Below, in pieces: positions 15,081 through 23,151 of a DNA stretch of 64,000 bases (the stretch's first letter is position 1; every line of letters starts with the position of its first letter). Under the pieces are notes generated by a model, which did no database searches, was not told where the DNA came from, and worked only from the letters and a program-made list of their open reading frames with translations. The stretch covers positions 62,001 through 126,000 of the IMG/VR virus record IMGVR_UViG_3300027714_000004. One strand, given 5' to 3'. A program made the position numbers and the translations under genes. The stretch is from a virus.

Positions 15081-16053
15081 AGATACATTTCAGATTGATC
15101 GTGCAGTAATCGAGGTTGCGGGTGGATGCAACTATTCTTGCTCTATGTGTCCACAAGACCTGCGTGAAGGTGGTCGACATAAAGGGTTTCGTCGTATCAT
15201 GAAACTAGATGAGTTCGAGAAGTATGTTGCGGACTGCGCACAGTACGGATTGAATGTAGTCAACCTAGATGGATCTGGTGAAGCCACTATGGCAAAGAAC
15301 CTACCTGAGTATATCAAGGTAGTGAAGAAATACGGTGCCAAGGCATTCATCTTCTCTAATGGATTCAAGATGGAAGGTCAGTACATGCGCGACTGTGTTG
15401 ACGCGGGACTAGACTTCTATCGATTCTCATTCGTCGGTGCGGATGAACAAGACTATAGTAAGTGGATGTACAACGCGATAGGTGGCCACTACGCACAGAT
15501 CAAACGTAACATCCAAGAGATGGTTGCGTACGTAGAAGAGACTAAGGCAGACTGTGTTGTATCTACCTACCATCTAATCACTGACAACGATAACATCGAC
15601 AGTGAACTAGACAAGTACAAAGCATTGGTAGATGAACTAGGTGTCAAGACCGAGATATGGAAGATGCATAACTGGTCTGGTACTTGGGACATCGGAGATA
15701 ATGCGCGAGATGGTAAGATAAAGACTTGTGGTAGACCGTTCTCTCCAGACGTAGTGATACGTGCGGGTGGACTTGAGAAGCAGACAGGTGCGGTACATCC
15801 TTGTTGTCAGGTACTAGGTCGAGACGAGGAAGCAGTGTTAGGTCACTGTTCAGAGGATAACATCGCTGACATCTTCTTTGGTGAAGCATACGAGACTCTA
15901 CGTGAACAACATCGAACCGGAGACTACCCAGACTTCTGTAAGAGCTGCGATTTCTTAATCGATGACCCCGAAGTGTTGGTCTATACCAACCATGAACGGG
16001 ATTTGATGAAAATGCATGGAACTAATTTTGATCTTAACGATTATAGAGATTGA
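15067..16053 (+). CDS. Radical SAM protein with SPASM-like C-terminus, 328 aa
   Basis: The canonical radical SAM cluster motif is present as C21-x3-C25-x2-C28 (GGCNYSCSMCPQ), followed by a glycine-rich DGSGEATM SAM-binding segment. The C-terminal third has further Cys (KTCGRPF, HPCCQ, FCKSC), as in SPASM auxiliary-cluster enzymes. Such proteins carry out radical chemistry on sugars, peptides or cofactors. The start overlaps the previous gene by 14 bp, with AAGGAC upstream. It is the last gene before a late promoter. Confidence 0.85.
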   Translation: MEMTRDTFQIDRAVIEVAGGCNYSCSMCPQDLREGGRHKGFRRIMKLDEFEKYVADCAQYGLNVVNLDGSGEATMAKNLPEYIKVVKKYGAKAFIFSNGFKMEGQYMRDCVDAGLDFYRFSFVGADEQDYSKWMYNAIGGHYAQIKRNIQEMVAYVEETKADCVVSTYHLITDNDNIDSELDKYKALVDELGVKTEIWKMHNWSGTWDIGDNARDGKIKTCGRPFSPDVVIRAGGLEKQTGAVHPCCQVLGRDEEAVLGHCSEDNIADIFFGEAYETLREQHRTGDYPDFCKSCDFLIDDPEVLVYTNHERDLMKMHGTNFDLNDYRD

Positions 16054-16058
16054 ATCGT

Positions 16059-16066
16059 TATAAATA
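16059..16066 (+). promoter_or_regulatory. T4-type late promoter
   Basis: TATAAATA just after the radical SAM gene; leader of about 90 nt to the ATG at 16158. Confidence 0.75.
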
Positions 16067-16157
16067 ATATCACTTATCCGTATTCGACTGGCCAGTCCGA
16101 GATTTAATTCGCACCGTGCGGAAAGACACTTTTAAAAGAATATATAAAGGAATCCTC

Positions 16158-16871
16158 ATGGATAACGAACAAAGCATAGAAAAGTTAGCAGATCATTTTT
16201 TAGTCGGCAGCGCATTATCAGGACACTCATATGTCCAGAATCTATATGGCATGTATATCCGGTTCGAGCAAGAGATGGTAACCGAACGATCAAATATGTT
16301 TATTTCTAACGAAGCATATCATAAAGTATATAAACCCCTCATTGCAACCTCTCTCGATTTCCAGCCACATGGAGACACCGTTAATGTAGATGTCCTTAAA
16401 GAAGGTCAAGCATTAGGGAACCTTGAACCAGAGCAGTTGATGAGAATCACTCGTGACTATAAAGATGTGTTGGTGAACTTGTGGAAGACCCACTCTCCAG
16501 ATCTTTCTTGGGAAGACTTCATGCAAACTCCATTAGGGTTTGTTCTGATATCTGACTTCGAAACAGCGGCCAGTGAGTTTGTATATGATCTAGAGTTTTC
16601 CTATGAAGAACTTGTAACTTCTCCTCATCAGGTAATTACTTCTATCGTAGAGCACTTGCTTCCTAGAGAAAGTAATCCTGAACTAGAAACTTTTGGTCAA
16701 GCACATAGATCTATAAGTCTTAACGCTATTGATCGAGTTGTATCAGAATCCGCCATACGTACCCTACGTGAAGGACAGACTGACGGTATGCTAGATAGTG
16801 TAGGTGTTTACAAGCAGTTCTTGACACCAGATCAAGCTGGCGAAGTAGATGAGTTCGTATCGAACCTATAA
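16158..16871 (+). CDS. Late hypothetical protein, 237 aa
   Basis: I use the ATG at 16158 (AAAGGA ribosome binding site) rather than a GTG at 16116. A mostly helical, acidic protein in its own late unit, with a terminator behind it. The segment FSYEELVTSPHQVITSIVEHLLP is reminiscent of the C-terminal part of sulfotransferases (YEdL...dP...), but no PAPS-binding loop is visible, so I do not assign it. Confidence 0.65.
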   Translation: MDNEQSIEKLADHFLVGSALSGHSYVQNLYGMYIRFEQEMVTERSNMFISNEAYHKVYKPLIATSLDFQPHGDTVNVDVLKEGQALGNLEPEQLMRITRDYKDVLVNLWKTHSPDLSWEDFMQTPLGFVLISDFETAASEFVYDLEFSYEELVTSPHQVITSIVEHLLPRESNPELETFGQAHRSISLNAIDRVVSESAIRTLREGQTDGMLDSVGVYKQFLTPDQAGEVDEFVSNL

Positions 16872-16897
16872 TCCACTAGTTAAATTTTAGATAGATA

Positions 16898-16930
16898 AGA
16901 CGGGTTAGGAAACTTTCCCGTCTTTTTTTT
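16898..16930 (+). terminator. Rho-independent terminator
   Basis: AAGACGGG (16898-16905) pairs with CCCGTCTT (16918-16925) and is followed by a run of T. Confidence 0.92.
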
Positions 16931-16944
16931 GTTTTGAGAATATT

Positions 16945-17604
16945 ATGGTTAGGAAGAGTTTTTTAACAGGATGTGACTATAACACCGAATGGCAACTGCC
17001 GTGGTTTATAGAGAACTTCATCGAGCATTCGACAGGGATCTTACAGATCGCTGACTTTGGTATGTCCAATGATATGTTGGACTTGATCGAGCACCACCCT
17101 AGGTTCGGTAAACAAATATACATCCTTAGTTTTGAAAACAACCTAAGTGGTTGGTTCAAGAAACCTCGTGCAATATACACTGCAACTAGTGATGGGTTCA
17201 GTATATGTTGGCTAGATACCGACTGTCAGATAGACGGAGACATAGATTCTATATGGGATCATTTCGAAGGCGGTAGACTGGGGATGGTAGTAGACCGACC
17301 TTGGACTAAGAGAAGACCAGACAACGGGGAGTGGTACAACTCTGGGGTCGTTCTAAGCGACCGCAACCCTACCCTGACATCTTGGATGCACTCTTGTGAG
17401 GAAGATCAGACGGAGTCAGACCAGTACGTCCTGTACCATATGCACACCCCCATAGAACGAATAGGTAAGATATATCCTATACCTCACGAATATAATACGT
17501 TACGATTAGACTACATAGATAATGTAGCTGTAGATAATCCTATCGTTATACACCATACAGGTAAGAAAGGTAATGATGTGATTAGACAACAGATGAATGT
17601 TTAA
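16945..17604 (+). CDS. GT-A fold glycosyltransferase, 219 aa
   Basis: Shows a DxD in CWLDTDCQIDGD (D91-T92-D93), followed by EWYNSGVVLSDR and a terminal IHHTGKKG, the order expected for GT8-like enzymes with a metal-binding His near the end. It is shorter than the enzyme at 10647 and not closely similar outside these motifs. Second DxD transferase of the island. Its start is only 15 bp after a terminator, so its promoter is unclear. Confidence 0.72.
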   Translation: MVRKSFLTGCDYNTEWQLPWFIENFIEHSTGILQIADFGMSNDMLDLIEHHPRFGKQIYILSFENNLSGWFKKPRAIYTATSDGFSICWLDTDCQIDGDIDSIWDHFEGGRLGMVVDRPWTKRRPDNGEWYNSGVVLSDRNPTLTSWMHSCEEDQTESDQYVLYHMHTPIERIGKIYPIPHEYNTLRLDYIDNVAVDNPIVIHHTGKKGNDVIRQQMNV

Positions 17605-17619
17605 TATTGGAGAAATAAT

Positions 17620-18090
17620 ATGTTAAGTGGCTTAATAGGTTCGCTTTTGGGATTCGGGGGTTCACTTGTACCTGCGATAACGGATCACTTTAAATCCAAA
17701 AGAGACAACGAATTTGAACTAAAAAAGATGGAGAAGATGGCAGAACTACGTGCTGCTGGATTCGACCATGATATGGAGATGTTTCAGACGCAAGCGGCAG
17801 ACAATGAACACGCTCGTTTGATTCAACACGACATTAGTATTAATCAAGGGACTGGAATTATCGCGAACCTACAGAAATCTGTTCGTCCGATAATCACGTA
17901 CTCTTTCTTTATTCTATTCGCGATTATAGAATGGAATTTATTACAACAGGCATTAGAAACCGGCGCACTCATGGGGGACGCATTGGACGCCTTATGGGAT
18001 GAAGATACCAAAGCGATATTCGCTGCGATTATTTCTTTCTGGTTCGGTTCACGTGCAGTAGAGAAGGCGCGAGAACGCCCAATGAAATAA
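17620..18090 (+). CDS. 3-TM holin-family-like protein, 156 aa
   Basis: N-terminal hydrophobic segment (LSGLIGSLLGFGGSLVPAI), a charged helical linker, then VRPIITYSFFILFAIIEW and a final KAIFAAIISFWFGSRAVEK. This architecture and the last motif match the 3-TM holin family (GTA_holin_3TM type). It would permeabilise the inner membrane and release the lysozyme encoded at 10211. Confidence 0.72.
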   Translation: MLSGLIGSLLGFGGSLVPAITDHFKSKRDNEFELKKMEKMAELRAAGFDHDMEMFQTQAADNEHARLIQHDISINQGTGIIANLQKSVRPIITYSFFILFAIIEWNLLQQALETGALMGDALDALWDEDTKAIFAAIISFWFGSRAVEKARERPMK

Positions 18091-18100
18091 GGTGAAGGAA

Positions 18101-18451
18101 ATGTATAGTTATGAAGCAAAGATCCGCAGATGGGTGGATGGCGATACCGTTGACGTTGATATTGATCTTGGGTTCGGTCTTGTTTACAGTAATCAGCGGT
18201 TGCGTCTATATGGGATTGATGCTTATGAGTCGCGCACACGAGACCTTGACGAAAAGAAGAAAGGTCTTGAGGCAAAGGATTACGTCAAAAAGATGGCTCC
18301 CGAAGGAAGTACGGTAAGTATCATCACCCACAAGACAGGTAAGTACGGTAGAATCCTTGCAGAGGTCTTCGTAGAAGTTTCCTACAACGACTGGCAAAGT
18401 ATCAATTCACTTTTAATAAAAGAAGGCCATGCCACAGAATATCTTATTTAA
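18101..18451 (+). CDS. Staphylococcal-nuclease (SNase) homologue, 116 aa
   Basis: OB-fold Ca-dependent nuclease. Key residues are conserved: DGDT near residue 13, R35, D40 and E43 in RLRLYGIDAYESR, and R84 in KYGRILAE. There is no signal peptide, so it would act in the cytoplasm or at lysis. I take the ATG at 18101 with AAGGTG as ribosome binding site instead of the GTG at 18092. Could degrade host DNA. Confidence 0.85.
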   Translation: MYSYEAKIRRWVDGDTVDVDIDLGFGLVYSNQRLRLYGIDAYESRTRDLDEKKKGLEAKDYVKKMAPEGSTVSIITHKTGKYGRILAEVFVEVSYNDWQSINSLLIKEGHATEYLI

Positions 18452-18459
18452 GATAATCT

Positions 18460-18488
18460 TTGACCTAGTGAATAGGTTATGGTATACT
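18460..18488 (+). promoter_or_regulatory. Sigma70-type promoter
   Basis: TTGACC 18460-18465, 17 bp, TATACT 18483-18488, 22 bp before the ATG at 18511 with AAGGAAG. Confidence 0.75.
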
Positions 18489-18510
18489 GTGGGCATTATA
18501 AGGAAGAATC

Positions 18511-19161
18511 ATGAGACGAGTTAATGTACTGGGTAATGGCGATCACGCCAGTCTATACAAGAAAGGTACTGAAGGTGAATTGGTGGTATGTAACATGCCT
18601 CCAATTGAACTGAGTAAGGAAGATGTCTATGCTTCATGCATGGTCGACTTCAAGATGATGTCTGCCCTAGAAGAGGGTCAAGTTAACCTTGGAGATTATG
18701 ACTGGGTATTGGGTGCACGACCACGTAGATGGATGGAGCTGAAACCATCGTTCTACCTAAAGTATTCCCAGAACATTAAAGGGTTCCATACCTATGTTCC
18801 ACCCTATGCCCAGTTGCCCGGCAACAAATTATCAGATGCTGCTACCAACTACTCCTGCGGACATATGGCAGTAGACTATGCGTGTCGTATCATGAAAGCG
18901 ACCGAGGTACATTTGTACGGGTTCGATGCGATGTTTGACATGAATCTAAACAGTCATACTGATAACTTCTTGAAGAGTGATAGAAGCGCGTTGAACGTGC
19001 ACCGCATGGCGAGTAACTGGCGTCCTATTTGGCACGGGTTCTTTAAAGAGTTCTGTAACGTCAAGTTCGTTATCCATCACAACCATTCTGATATTAAGTT
19101 AATTTTACCAGATAATACAACTGTTGAAGTAGGAGAGTTAGATGTTAGAGAAGATTCTTAA
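18511..19161 (+). CDS. Rossmann-type protein, sialyltransferase/DUF115-like, 216 aa
   Basis: N-terminal VNVLGNGDHASLY is a Gly-rich nucleotide-binding-like start. CGHMAVDYACRIMKATEVHLYGFDAMFD resembles the substrate-sensing part of bacterial sialyltransferase or DUF115 proteins (usually Gx..A...A...G...I.L.GFD). The assignment is by pattern only. It sits next to the modification island and has its own early-type promoter. Confidence 0.5.
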   Translation: MRRVNVLGNGDHASLYKKGTEGELVVCNMPPIELSKEDVYASCMVDFKMMSALEEGQVNLGDYDWVLGARPRRWMELKPSFYLKYSQNIKGFHTYVPPYAQLPGNKLSDAATNYSCGHMAVDYACRIMKATEVHLYGFDAMFDMNLNSHTDNFLKSDRSALNVHRMASNWRPIWHGFFKEFCNVKFVIHHNHSDIKLILPDNTTVEVGELDVREDS

Positions 19162-19276
19162 TGATGTTCGAAAGTTCATCGAAGACACCGCACACGATTT
19201 TCAGTCGGTATGGGAGTTCAGACCCAATGTACTAATCTGGTGTATCATCTTTGGTACACTATTATTCTGGATATAA
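19142..19276 (+). CDS. Small C-terminal-anchored membrane protein, 44 aa
   Basis: ATG at 19142 lies inside the end of the previous gene with GGAGAG 6 nt upstream. Basic/acidic helix first, then a terminal hydrophobic segment (VLIWCIIFGTLLFWI) ending the chain. No family known. Followed by a terminator hairpin. Confidence 0.62.
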   Translation: MLEKILNDVRKFIEDTAHDFQSVWEFRPNVLIWCIIFGTLLFWI

Positions 19277-19300
19277 AAAAAGGGAACCGCAATGGTTCCC
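19275..19300 (-). terminator. Terminator for the leftward operon
   Basis: GGGAACC (19282-19288), loop GCAAT, GGTTCCC (19294-19300). Read leftward, the stem is followed by seven T (the A-run at 19275-19281). It may also slow rightward transcription. Confidence 0.85.
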
Positions 19301-19329
19301 TTCTTCGTTCTTACTGTCGGGTAAGTTCC

Positions 19330-20175
19330 TTAGAATATTTTGATCATGTTCTTCATGATTTCGCATTCTTCCGGACGGCCTTCTGATATCCAATCATCCC
19401 ACGATGAACGTAGTGCAAAGGATATATCAACCATAGTCTGGTTGTCTTTCTCTTCACCATTGATCCACTTAACGGCAGATGATGCACCGTAGTAGATATC
19501 AATCATATCAAATTCTGGGGTACACATAGGTGCAAATATCTCACGGACTTGATCGTCTTCAAACCCTACTTCTTGGTCTTGCATAGGAACACCTAGGAAT
19601 ACGACTGCGTCGAACTTCTCGTGTTCACCTTCTAGAGACCAAGATGATTGTCCATGCTTGTACTGATGAGAACATGTTAATGTCTTATCAATCATACCTG
19701 AAGCCATATACATCTCATGCATAGCGCCTTTGTACTTAGTCTCTGGTGGACGGACAATAGTGAACTTCGCATTGTATCCATACATGTCCATCACTAGAGG
19801 GATGCTCTGAGCGATAATGTTCATGTCTGGGAAAGTTGTCATATGTGCACGTTCTGGAGGAAGTAGGTCAACCATTCTGTCAGCGCGATAACTTAACATC
19901 CAGTGACTCTGACCTTCGTTTACGTGACCAACAAACAATACATTCTTATATCCTTTGGACATAATTGCATTACAGAACATTGGTGCACGAGACAACATTT
20001 CTTCGGACATATTGATCTCGTCAGACTTATGACGTAGGTACTTACCTTTCTTGACAGTTGCTTGATTCAAGGCAGTATTCATCTGTAGAGCAAGATGCTC
20101 TTTCTTTCCTTTTGAAACGAATTTCTGATTTTCTCCATCGGTTAAAATGGTTTCATCTGATGTGTTAAAAAACAT
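19330..20175 (-). CDS. Late hypothetical protein, 281 aa
   Basis: Leftward, second gene of a two-gene late unit with an AGGGATCC ribosome binding site. Met-rich (many DMN, MYMASGM segments). It has alternating strand/helix patterns (NVLFVGHVNEG, FDAVVFLGVPM) that suggest an alpha/beta fold. I do not recognise it. It might be a virion or assembly protein because of the late promoter. Confidence 0.65.
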   Translation of the reverse strand: MFFNTSDETILTDGENQKFVSKGKKEHLALQMNTALNQATVKKGKYLRHKSDEINMSEEMLSRAPMFCNAIMSKGYKNVLFVGHVNEGQSHWMLSYRADRMVDLLPPERAHMTTFPDMNIIAQSIPLVMDMYGYNAKFTIVRPPETKYKGAMHEMYMASGMIDKTLTCSHQYKHGQSSWSLEGEHEKFDAVVFLGVPMQDQEVGFEDDQVREIFAPMCTPEFDMIDIYYGASSAVKWINGEEKDNQTMVDISFALRSSWDDWISEGRPEECEIMKNMIKIF

Positions 20176-20178
20176 TGG

Positions 20179-20433
20179 TTAGGATCCCTTATAGATGTTT
20201 TGTATGTGTGTTTCGAATTGCTCGATCTTGTCCAATCGATTCGGCCATAAGATGTACTCCTTTTCAGGATTCGCCTTTAGGTTCGTCAATAACGGTTGAA
20301 TCGCATTGAATAGGTTATCGAGTCGTGTGTGGTAATCATCAGCATCAGAGGATATGGACTCTAACTGTTGGACAGCTTCGAGTTCCGACTCGTCTACTAC
20401 TGTGAAACCGAAATCAAATAGTTCTGTATTCAT
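20179..20433 (-). CDS. Conserved small protein of marine T4-like phages, 84 aa
   Basis: I choose the ATG at 20433 (MNTELFDFGFTVVDESELEAV) over a TTG at 20472. The C-terminal pattern ANPEKEYILWPNRLDKIEQFE is one I remember from short proteins in many marine T4-like genomes, though without a known function. The ATG lies only about 6 nt from the late promoter, and no Shine-Dalgarno sequence is seen, so the late mRNA may be leaderless. Confidence 0.7.
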   Translation of the reverse strand: MNTELFDFGFTVVDESELEAVQQLESISSDADDYHTRLDNLFNAIQPLLTNLKANPEKEYILWPNRLDKIEQFETHIQNIYKGS

Positions 20434-20438
20434 AGGGT

Positions 20439-20446
20439 TATTTATA
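20439..20446 (-). promoter_or_regulatory. T4-type late promoter, leftward
   Basis: TATAAATA on the minus strand, ending about 6 nt from the ATG at 20433. Confidence 0.72.
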
Positions 20447-20465
20447 CCTTTTTTTTGGTCAGCCC

Positions 20466-20494
20466 TTGACAAAGCTTGATATATCTGTTACAAT
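20466..20494 (+). promoter_or_regulatory. Sigma70-type promoter
   Basis: TTGACA 20466-20471, 17 bp, TACAAT 20489-20494, before the gene at 20523. Its -35 is about 20 bp from the leftward late promoter, so the two units diverge from one control region. Confidence 0.8.
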
Positions 20495-20522
20495 GTAGCT
20501 TCAGACCTAGAGGGGACTATAC

Positions 20523-21071
20523 ATGAATATTTTTAGATTACACGATGATCCAGTCATATCTGCACAGATGATGTGTGACAAGCACGTAGTTAAAATGGTT
20601 ACCGAGTACGGTCAACTACTCTCTACTGCACACCGAGTTCTTGACGGTACTGTCGAGAGACGACCTTCCAAATCCGGAAAACGCATGGTAGACCATTATT
20701 TAGTCGCTGAACAAGCCCGAGAGAATTTACTATACAAGGTTGCTCACAAGAACCACCCATCAGCAATCTGGTGTAGAGAGAACGATAAGAACTACCGATG
20801 GTTGTACAAACACTTTCAGGCAACTTCAAAAGAGTACACCAACCGTTACGGTCGTGTTCATATGACCTATGATAAGTTAGGTGGTATGTTATGGTTCGCA
20901 CCGAAGAATATTGACATACAATTGAAAGAAACTAAAATGCCTGAGTGTATGCCTGACTACTGTAAGACAGACAGTGTACCTGAGAGTTACCGCAAGTACT
21001 ATAACGAAGAGAAGAGTCACTTCGCAAAATGGTCTAACCGTGAGGTACCGGAGTGGTTTATAGAAAAGTAG
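20523..21071 (+). CDS. Conserved marine-phage protein, 182 aa
   Basis: Carries a distinct set of blocks: DPVISAQMMCDKHVVKMVTEYGQ (parts AQMMCDKHVVKM and AHRVL), NHPSAIWCR, NYRWLYKHF, MPDYCK and YYNEEKSHFAKWSNREVPEWF. I know these blocks from conserved hypothetical proteins in many phages and some bacteria. The conserved Cys, His, Trp and Arg suggest an enzyme, possibly acting on nucleic acid, but the function is unproven. Confidence 0.7.
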   Translation: MNIFRLHDDPVISAQMMCDKHVVKMVTEYGQLLSTAHRVLDGTVERRPSKSGKRMVDHYLVAEQARENLLYKVAHKNHPSAIWCRENDKNYRWLYKHFQATSKEYTNRYGRVHMTYDKLGGMLWFAPKNIDIQLKETKMPECMPDYCKTDSVPESYRKYYNEEKSHFAKWSNREVPEWFIEK

Positions 21072-21091
21072 GACTGTGGTCACTACGGGTT

Positions 21092-21208
21092 ATGTTAATT
21101 ATCTGGTTAAGTTTCTCCCAGAAGGCTGACGATGACCTATTCGGAGTACTTACCAGTATCCGACGATTTAATGAATGTAAGAGAGTTGTACACTTGACAA
21201 CCCCCTAG
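21092..21208 (+). CDS. Possible mini-ORF, 38 aa
   Basis: ATG at 21092 with only a weak GGG upstream. The product starts with a hydrophobic stretch (MLIIWLSFSQKA) that could be a short signal or anchor. It overlaps the next promoter at its end. It fills an otherwise empty 190-bp gap; it could be spurious. Confidence 0.3.
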   Translation: MLIIWLSFSQKADDDLFGVLTSIRRFNECKRVVHLTTP

Positions 21209-21223
21209 AATGTATAGTATAAT
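21194..21223 (+). promoter_or_regulatory. Sigma70-type promoter
   Basis: TTGACA 21194-21199 and TATAAT 21218-21223, spaced 18 bp, ahead of the gene at 21262. A short inverted repeat (TGTACATTGTACA) lies at the expected start site. Confidence 0.72.
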
Positions 21224-21261
21224 GTACATTGTACAGTTTATGAAACATATTGAGGTTTATT

Positions 21262-21558
21262 ATGATGCACGGTTCAATGCGACATACAACCACTGGTCGC
21301 AAGAAGAGTTACAATGCTTGGTCAACCAAGAAGAAAGTTGCCCCCAGATTCCAACCTATGGAAGTTGCTAGTGAGCCCTACAAAAGGGACAGTATAGTTT
21401 ATAACTCAGTAGATTCAGGTACTATGAATACCGAACGAAAGGAAAGAATGACCTACACCGGAACCTTAGTCAAAGGTATCGGTACCATGCACAAGTCGAA
21501 TGCGGTGCCCGTAATCGACGAACAACAGATGAAAGATTTAGCGAGGATGAGTCAATGA
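21262..21558 (+). CDS. Basic conserved hypothetical protein, 98 aa
   Basis: The ATG at 21262 (or 21265) follows TTGAGG. The basic, Thr/Lys-rich N-terminal half is likely disordered. The C-terminal YTGTLVKGIGTMHKSNAVPVI block is one I recall from other marine phage proteins. Function unknown. Overlaps the next gene by 4 bp. Confidence 0.65.
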   Translation: MMHGSMRHTTTGRKKSYNAWSTKKKVAPRFQPMEVASEPYKRDSIVYNSVDSGTMNTERKERMTYTGTLVKGIGTMHKSNAVPVIDEQQMKDLARMSQ

Positions 21559-21758
21559 CATTACCCTGTGAGAGACGATGGGCGGTGAATAACACACGAC
21601 AGTTCTTGATGGACTTACAAGATCCCAAGAAGACTCCAAGGATTCCGTCCGAGGTACGTAAACAGGCCTCTCGATGTCTTAGACACTACCCAGGCGAGTA
21701 CTATATGGAACGTGCCGCAGAAGATGCACCTAATGTATTTGGAGACTGGGGTGAGTGA
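21555..21758 (+). CDS. BPSL0761-family-like protein, 67 aa
   Basis: The start MTLPCERRWAVNNTRQFLMDL followed by PSEVRKQASRCLRHYPGE (shown here as PSEVRKQASRCLRHYP) is the arrangement of the BPSL0761 family: ERxxAVxxTRxFL, then xxVRxxAxxxLRHYP. Small helical protein of unknown function found in bacteria and phages. Overlaps both neighbours. Confidence 0.7.
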   Translation: MTLPCERRWAVNNTRQFLMDLQDPKKTPRIPSEVRKQASRCLRHYPGEYYMERAAEDAPNVFGDWGE

Positions 21759-22137
21759 CTATACACCAGACAATTGGGTTGTTATTAAGTTTACCCAACA
21801 AATGAAAAGTGGCAATACCGGATATGGTAGAACCGAAAAAGTATTTTACAAAGTACTTGGTGGATGGTCAGGTGGGTATCTTGGTAGTGATTCTTGGAGA
21901 CTGAACAGTGGCATCGTTGACGTTGAAGAGACTACTGATTCTTTCATCTTTATCGGTCATAGTGGTAGTCGGTACATATGCGACAAGACTCAGGAACGTC
22001 TAAGAATGAATACTGCTGGTATATGGGAACAAATGCAGGAAGTTAGTGAATCGACGGCCGGGGATGTTAAACTTGAGCTGATGGAACCTGATGACGAAAG
22101 AACTCGTAAAGATTGGAAGGTAATGCTATGTCTATGA
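21751..22137 (+). CDS. Hypothetical protein, 128 aa
   Basis: I use the GTG at 21751, which lies 6 nt after GGAG and overlaps the preceding stop. A longer frame from 21712 would overlap the upstream gene more. Mostly beta-rich, with many Gly, Ser and Trp (LGGWSGGYLGSDSWRL, FIFIGHSGSRYIC). No known family. The last 10 bp overlap the next start. Confidence 0.62.
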   Translation: MSDYTPDNWVVIKFTQQMKSGNTGYGRTEKVFYKVLGGWSGGYLGSDSWRLNSGIVDVEETTDSFIFIGHSGSRYICDKTQERLRMNTAGIWEQMQEVSESTAGDVKLELMEPDDERTRKDWKVMLCL

Positions 22138-22553
22138 ACGAAGACGAACGAGTTGCAAGAGTAGAGGGTCAACTTAGTCCCGAAGTTCAATCGGAGTTCT
22201 CGGGCAGTACAATGTCCAAGGCAGGGAGACTTGCTATGGAACTTAATGTCGAACGCAAACGTCTCAAGCAAGAGATGGAAGAACTACAATTAGAAGTCGA
22301 AGACCTGAAACCTGCAACACCTACGGGTACGATTGACAGTTATGTTAAGTGGGGAGCGACTGTACTTGGTGTGGTTGGAGTATTCGCTATGAGCGCAGGG
22401 TTTGGTATCACCGGACAGATATGTTATGCGTCAGCCGCTACTGCATGGGTGTATGTCGGTCACTGTTGGAATGACAAAGCAATTATGATAGGAAGTGCTA
22501 TATCAGGTACATCAGTACTAATGAACCTAGTGGACACTCTAGTAGCATCGTGA
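22128..22553 (+). CDS. Coiled-coil membrane protein, 141 aa
   Basis: ATG at 22128 follows GGAAGG. Residues about 35-60 are a coiled coil (VERKRLKQEMEELQLEVEDL). Three hydrophobic segments follow (VKWGATVLGVVGVFAMSAGF, ICYASAATAWVYVGH, AIMIGSAISGTSVLMNLV). Likely an inner-membrane protein of unknown role. It could be a superinfection or lysis-timing factor, but there is no motif for this. Confidence 0.65.
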   Translation: MSMNEDERVARVEGQLSPEVQSEFSGSTMSKAGRLAMELNVERKRLKQEMEELQLEVEDLKPATPTGTIDSYVKWGATVLGVVGVFAMSAGFGITGQICYASAATAWVYVGHCWNDKAIMIGSAISGTSVLMNLVDTLVAS

Positions 22554-22584
22554 CCAACTATCGCTGATTGGTCGAGCTTCTGCC

Positions 22585-22613
22585 TTGCATTATATCCAAA
22601 CCTATGAGATAAT
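22585..22613 (+). promoter_or_regulatory. Promoter-leader cassette (GATAAT subtype)
   Basis: TTGCAT 22585-22590, 17 bp, GATAAT 22608-22613, then AGCTACCTAATTGACTGATA and GAGAGA. About 50 bp are almost identical to the promoter at 23183. Confidence 0.83.
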
Positions 22614-22645
22614 AGCTACCTAATTGACTGATAGAGAGATAGATT

Positions 22646-22945
22646 ATGACTGCATTTACTAAAGAAAACTTCACTTGGGACGGCATGTACTTGATGTATC
22701 AAGGTATGTTCGAAGGTTCTCGCACTATGGAGCAAGTTTCTCCTAACTGTCACTCATCTTGGCACGGTAAGCCAGAACGCACTTTCGTTGCACGATTCAA
22801 GTATGGTTCTAAGCCGTGGAAGTCGTGGATGAATCACCTAGTTAAAAACTGTACTGTTGAGCAGTACATTGAGTTGACTCGAAACACTAGTCCGATGGAA
22901 GCAATGGAAACCCTTGGTTTCAAACCACGTAAGAGGAGAGCATAA
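22646..22945 (+). CDS. Hypothetical protein, 99 aa
   Basis: Cassette gene. Begins MTAFTKENFTWDGMYL and ends in a basic tail (PRKRRA). Trp and Met rich, with no known motif. Coupled to the next gene by overlapping stop and start. Confidence 0.67.
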   Translation: MTAFTKENFTWDGMYLMYQGMFEGSRTMEQVSPNCHSSWHGKPERTFVARFKYGSKPWKSWMNHLVKNCTVEQYIELTRNTSPMEAMETLGFKPRKRRA

Positions 22946-23151
22946 TGATAATGTACGGTTCAGTTGGTGAGATACTTTTATGGGAGACTCCTACTGGGGT
23001 CTCTTCTGGTGAGATCATGTTCGTTCATAAGGACATTGCGGGTGATGGTGTGGACTACTACAGTATTACATCTGGTTCCGAACCTATGGATCGATACTAT
23101 CTAGACAGTGATGCGATGTCGAAGATGAATGTGGTTAATCTATCTGCGTGA
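22945..23151 (+). CDS. Hypothetical protein, 68 aa
   Basis: ATG at 22945 in TAATGATAATG; the second ATG at 22951 is an alternative. Small beta-rich acidic protein. No family recognised. Confidence 0.6.
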   Translation: MIMYGSVGEILLWETPTGVSSGEIMFVHKDIAGDGVDYYSITSGSEPMDRYYLDSDAMSKMNVVNLSA

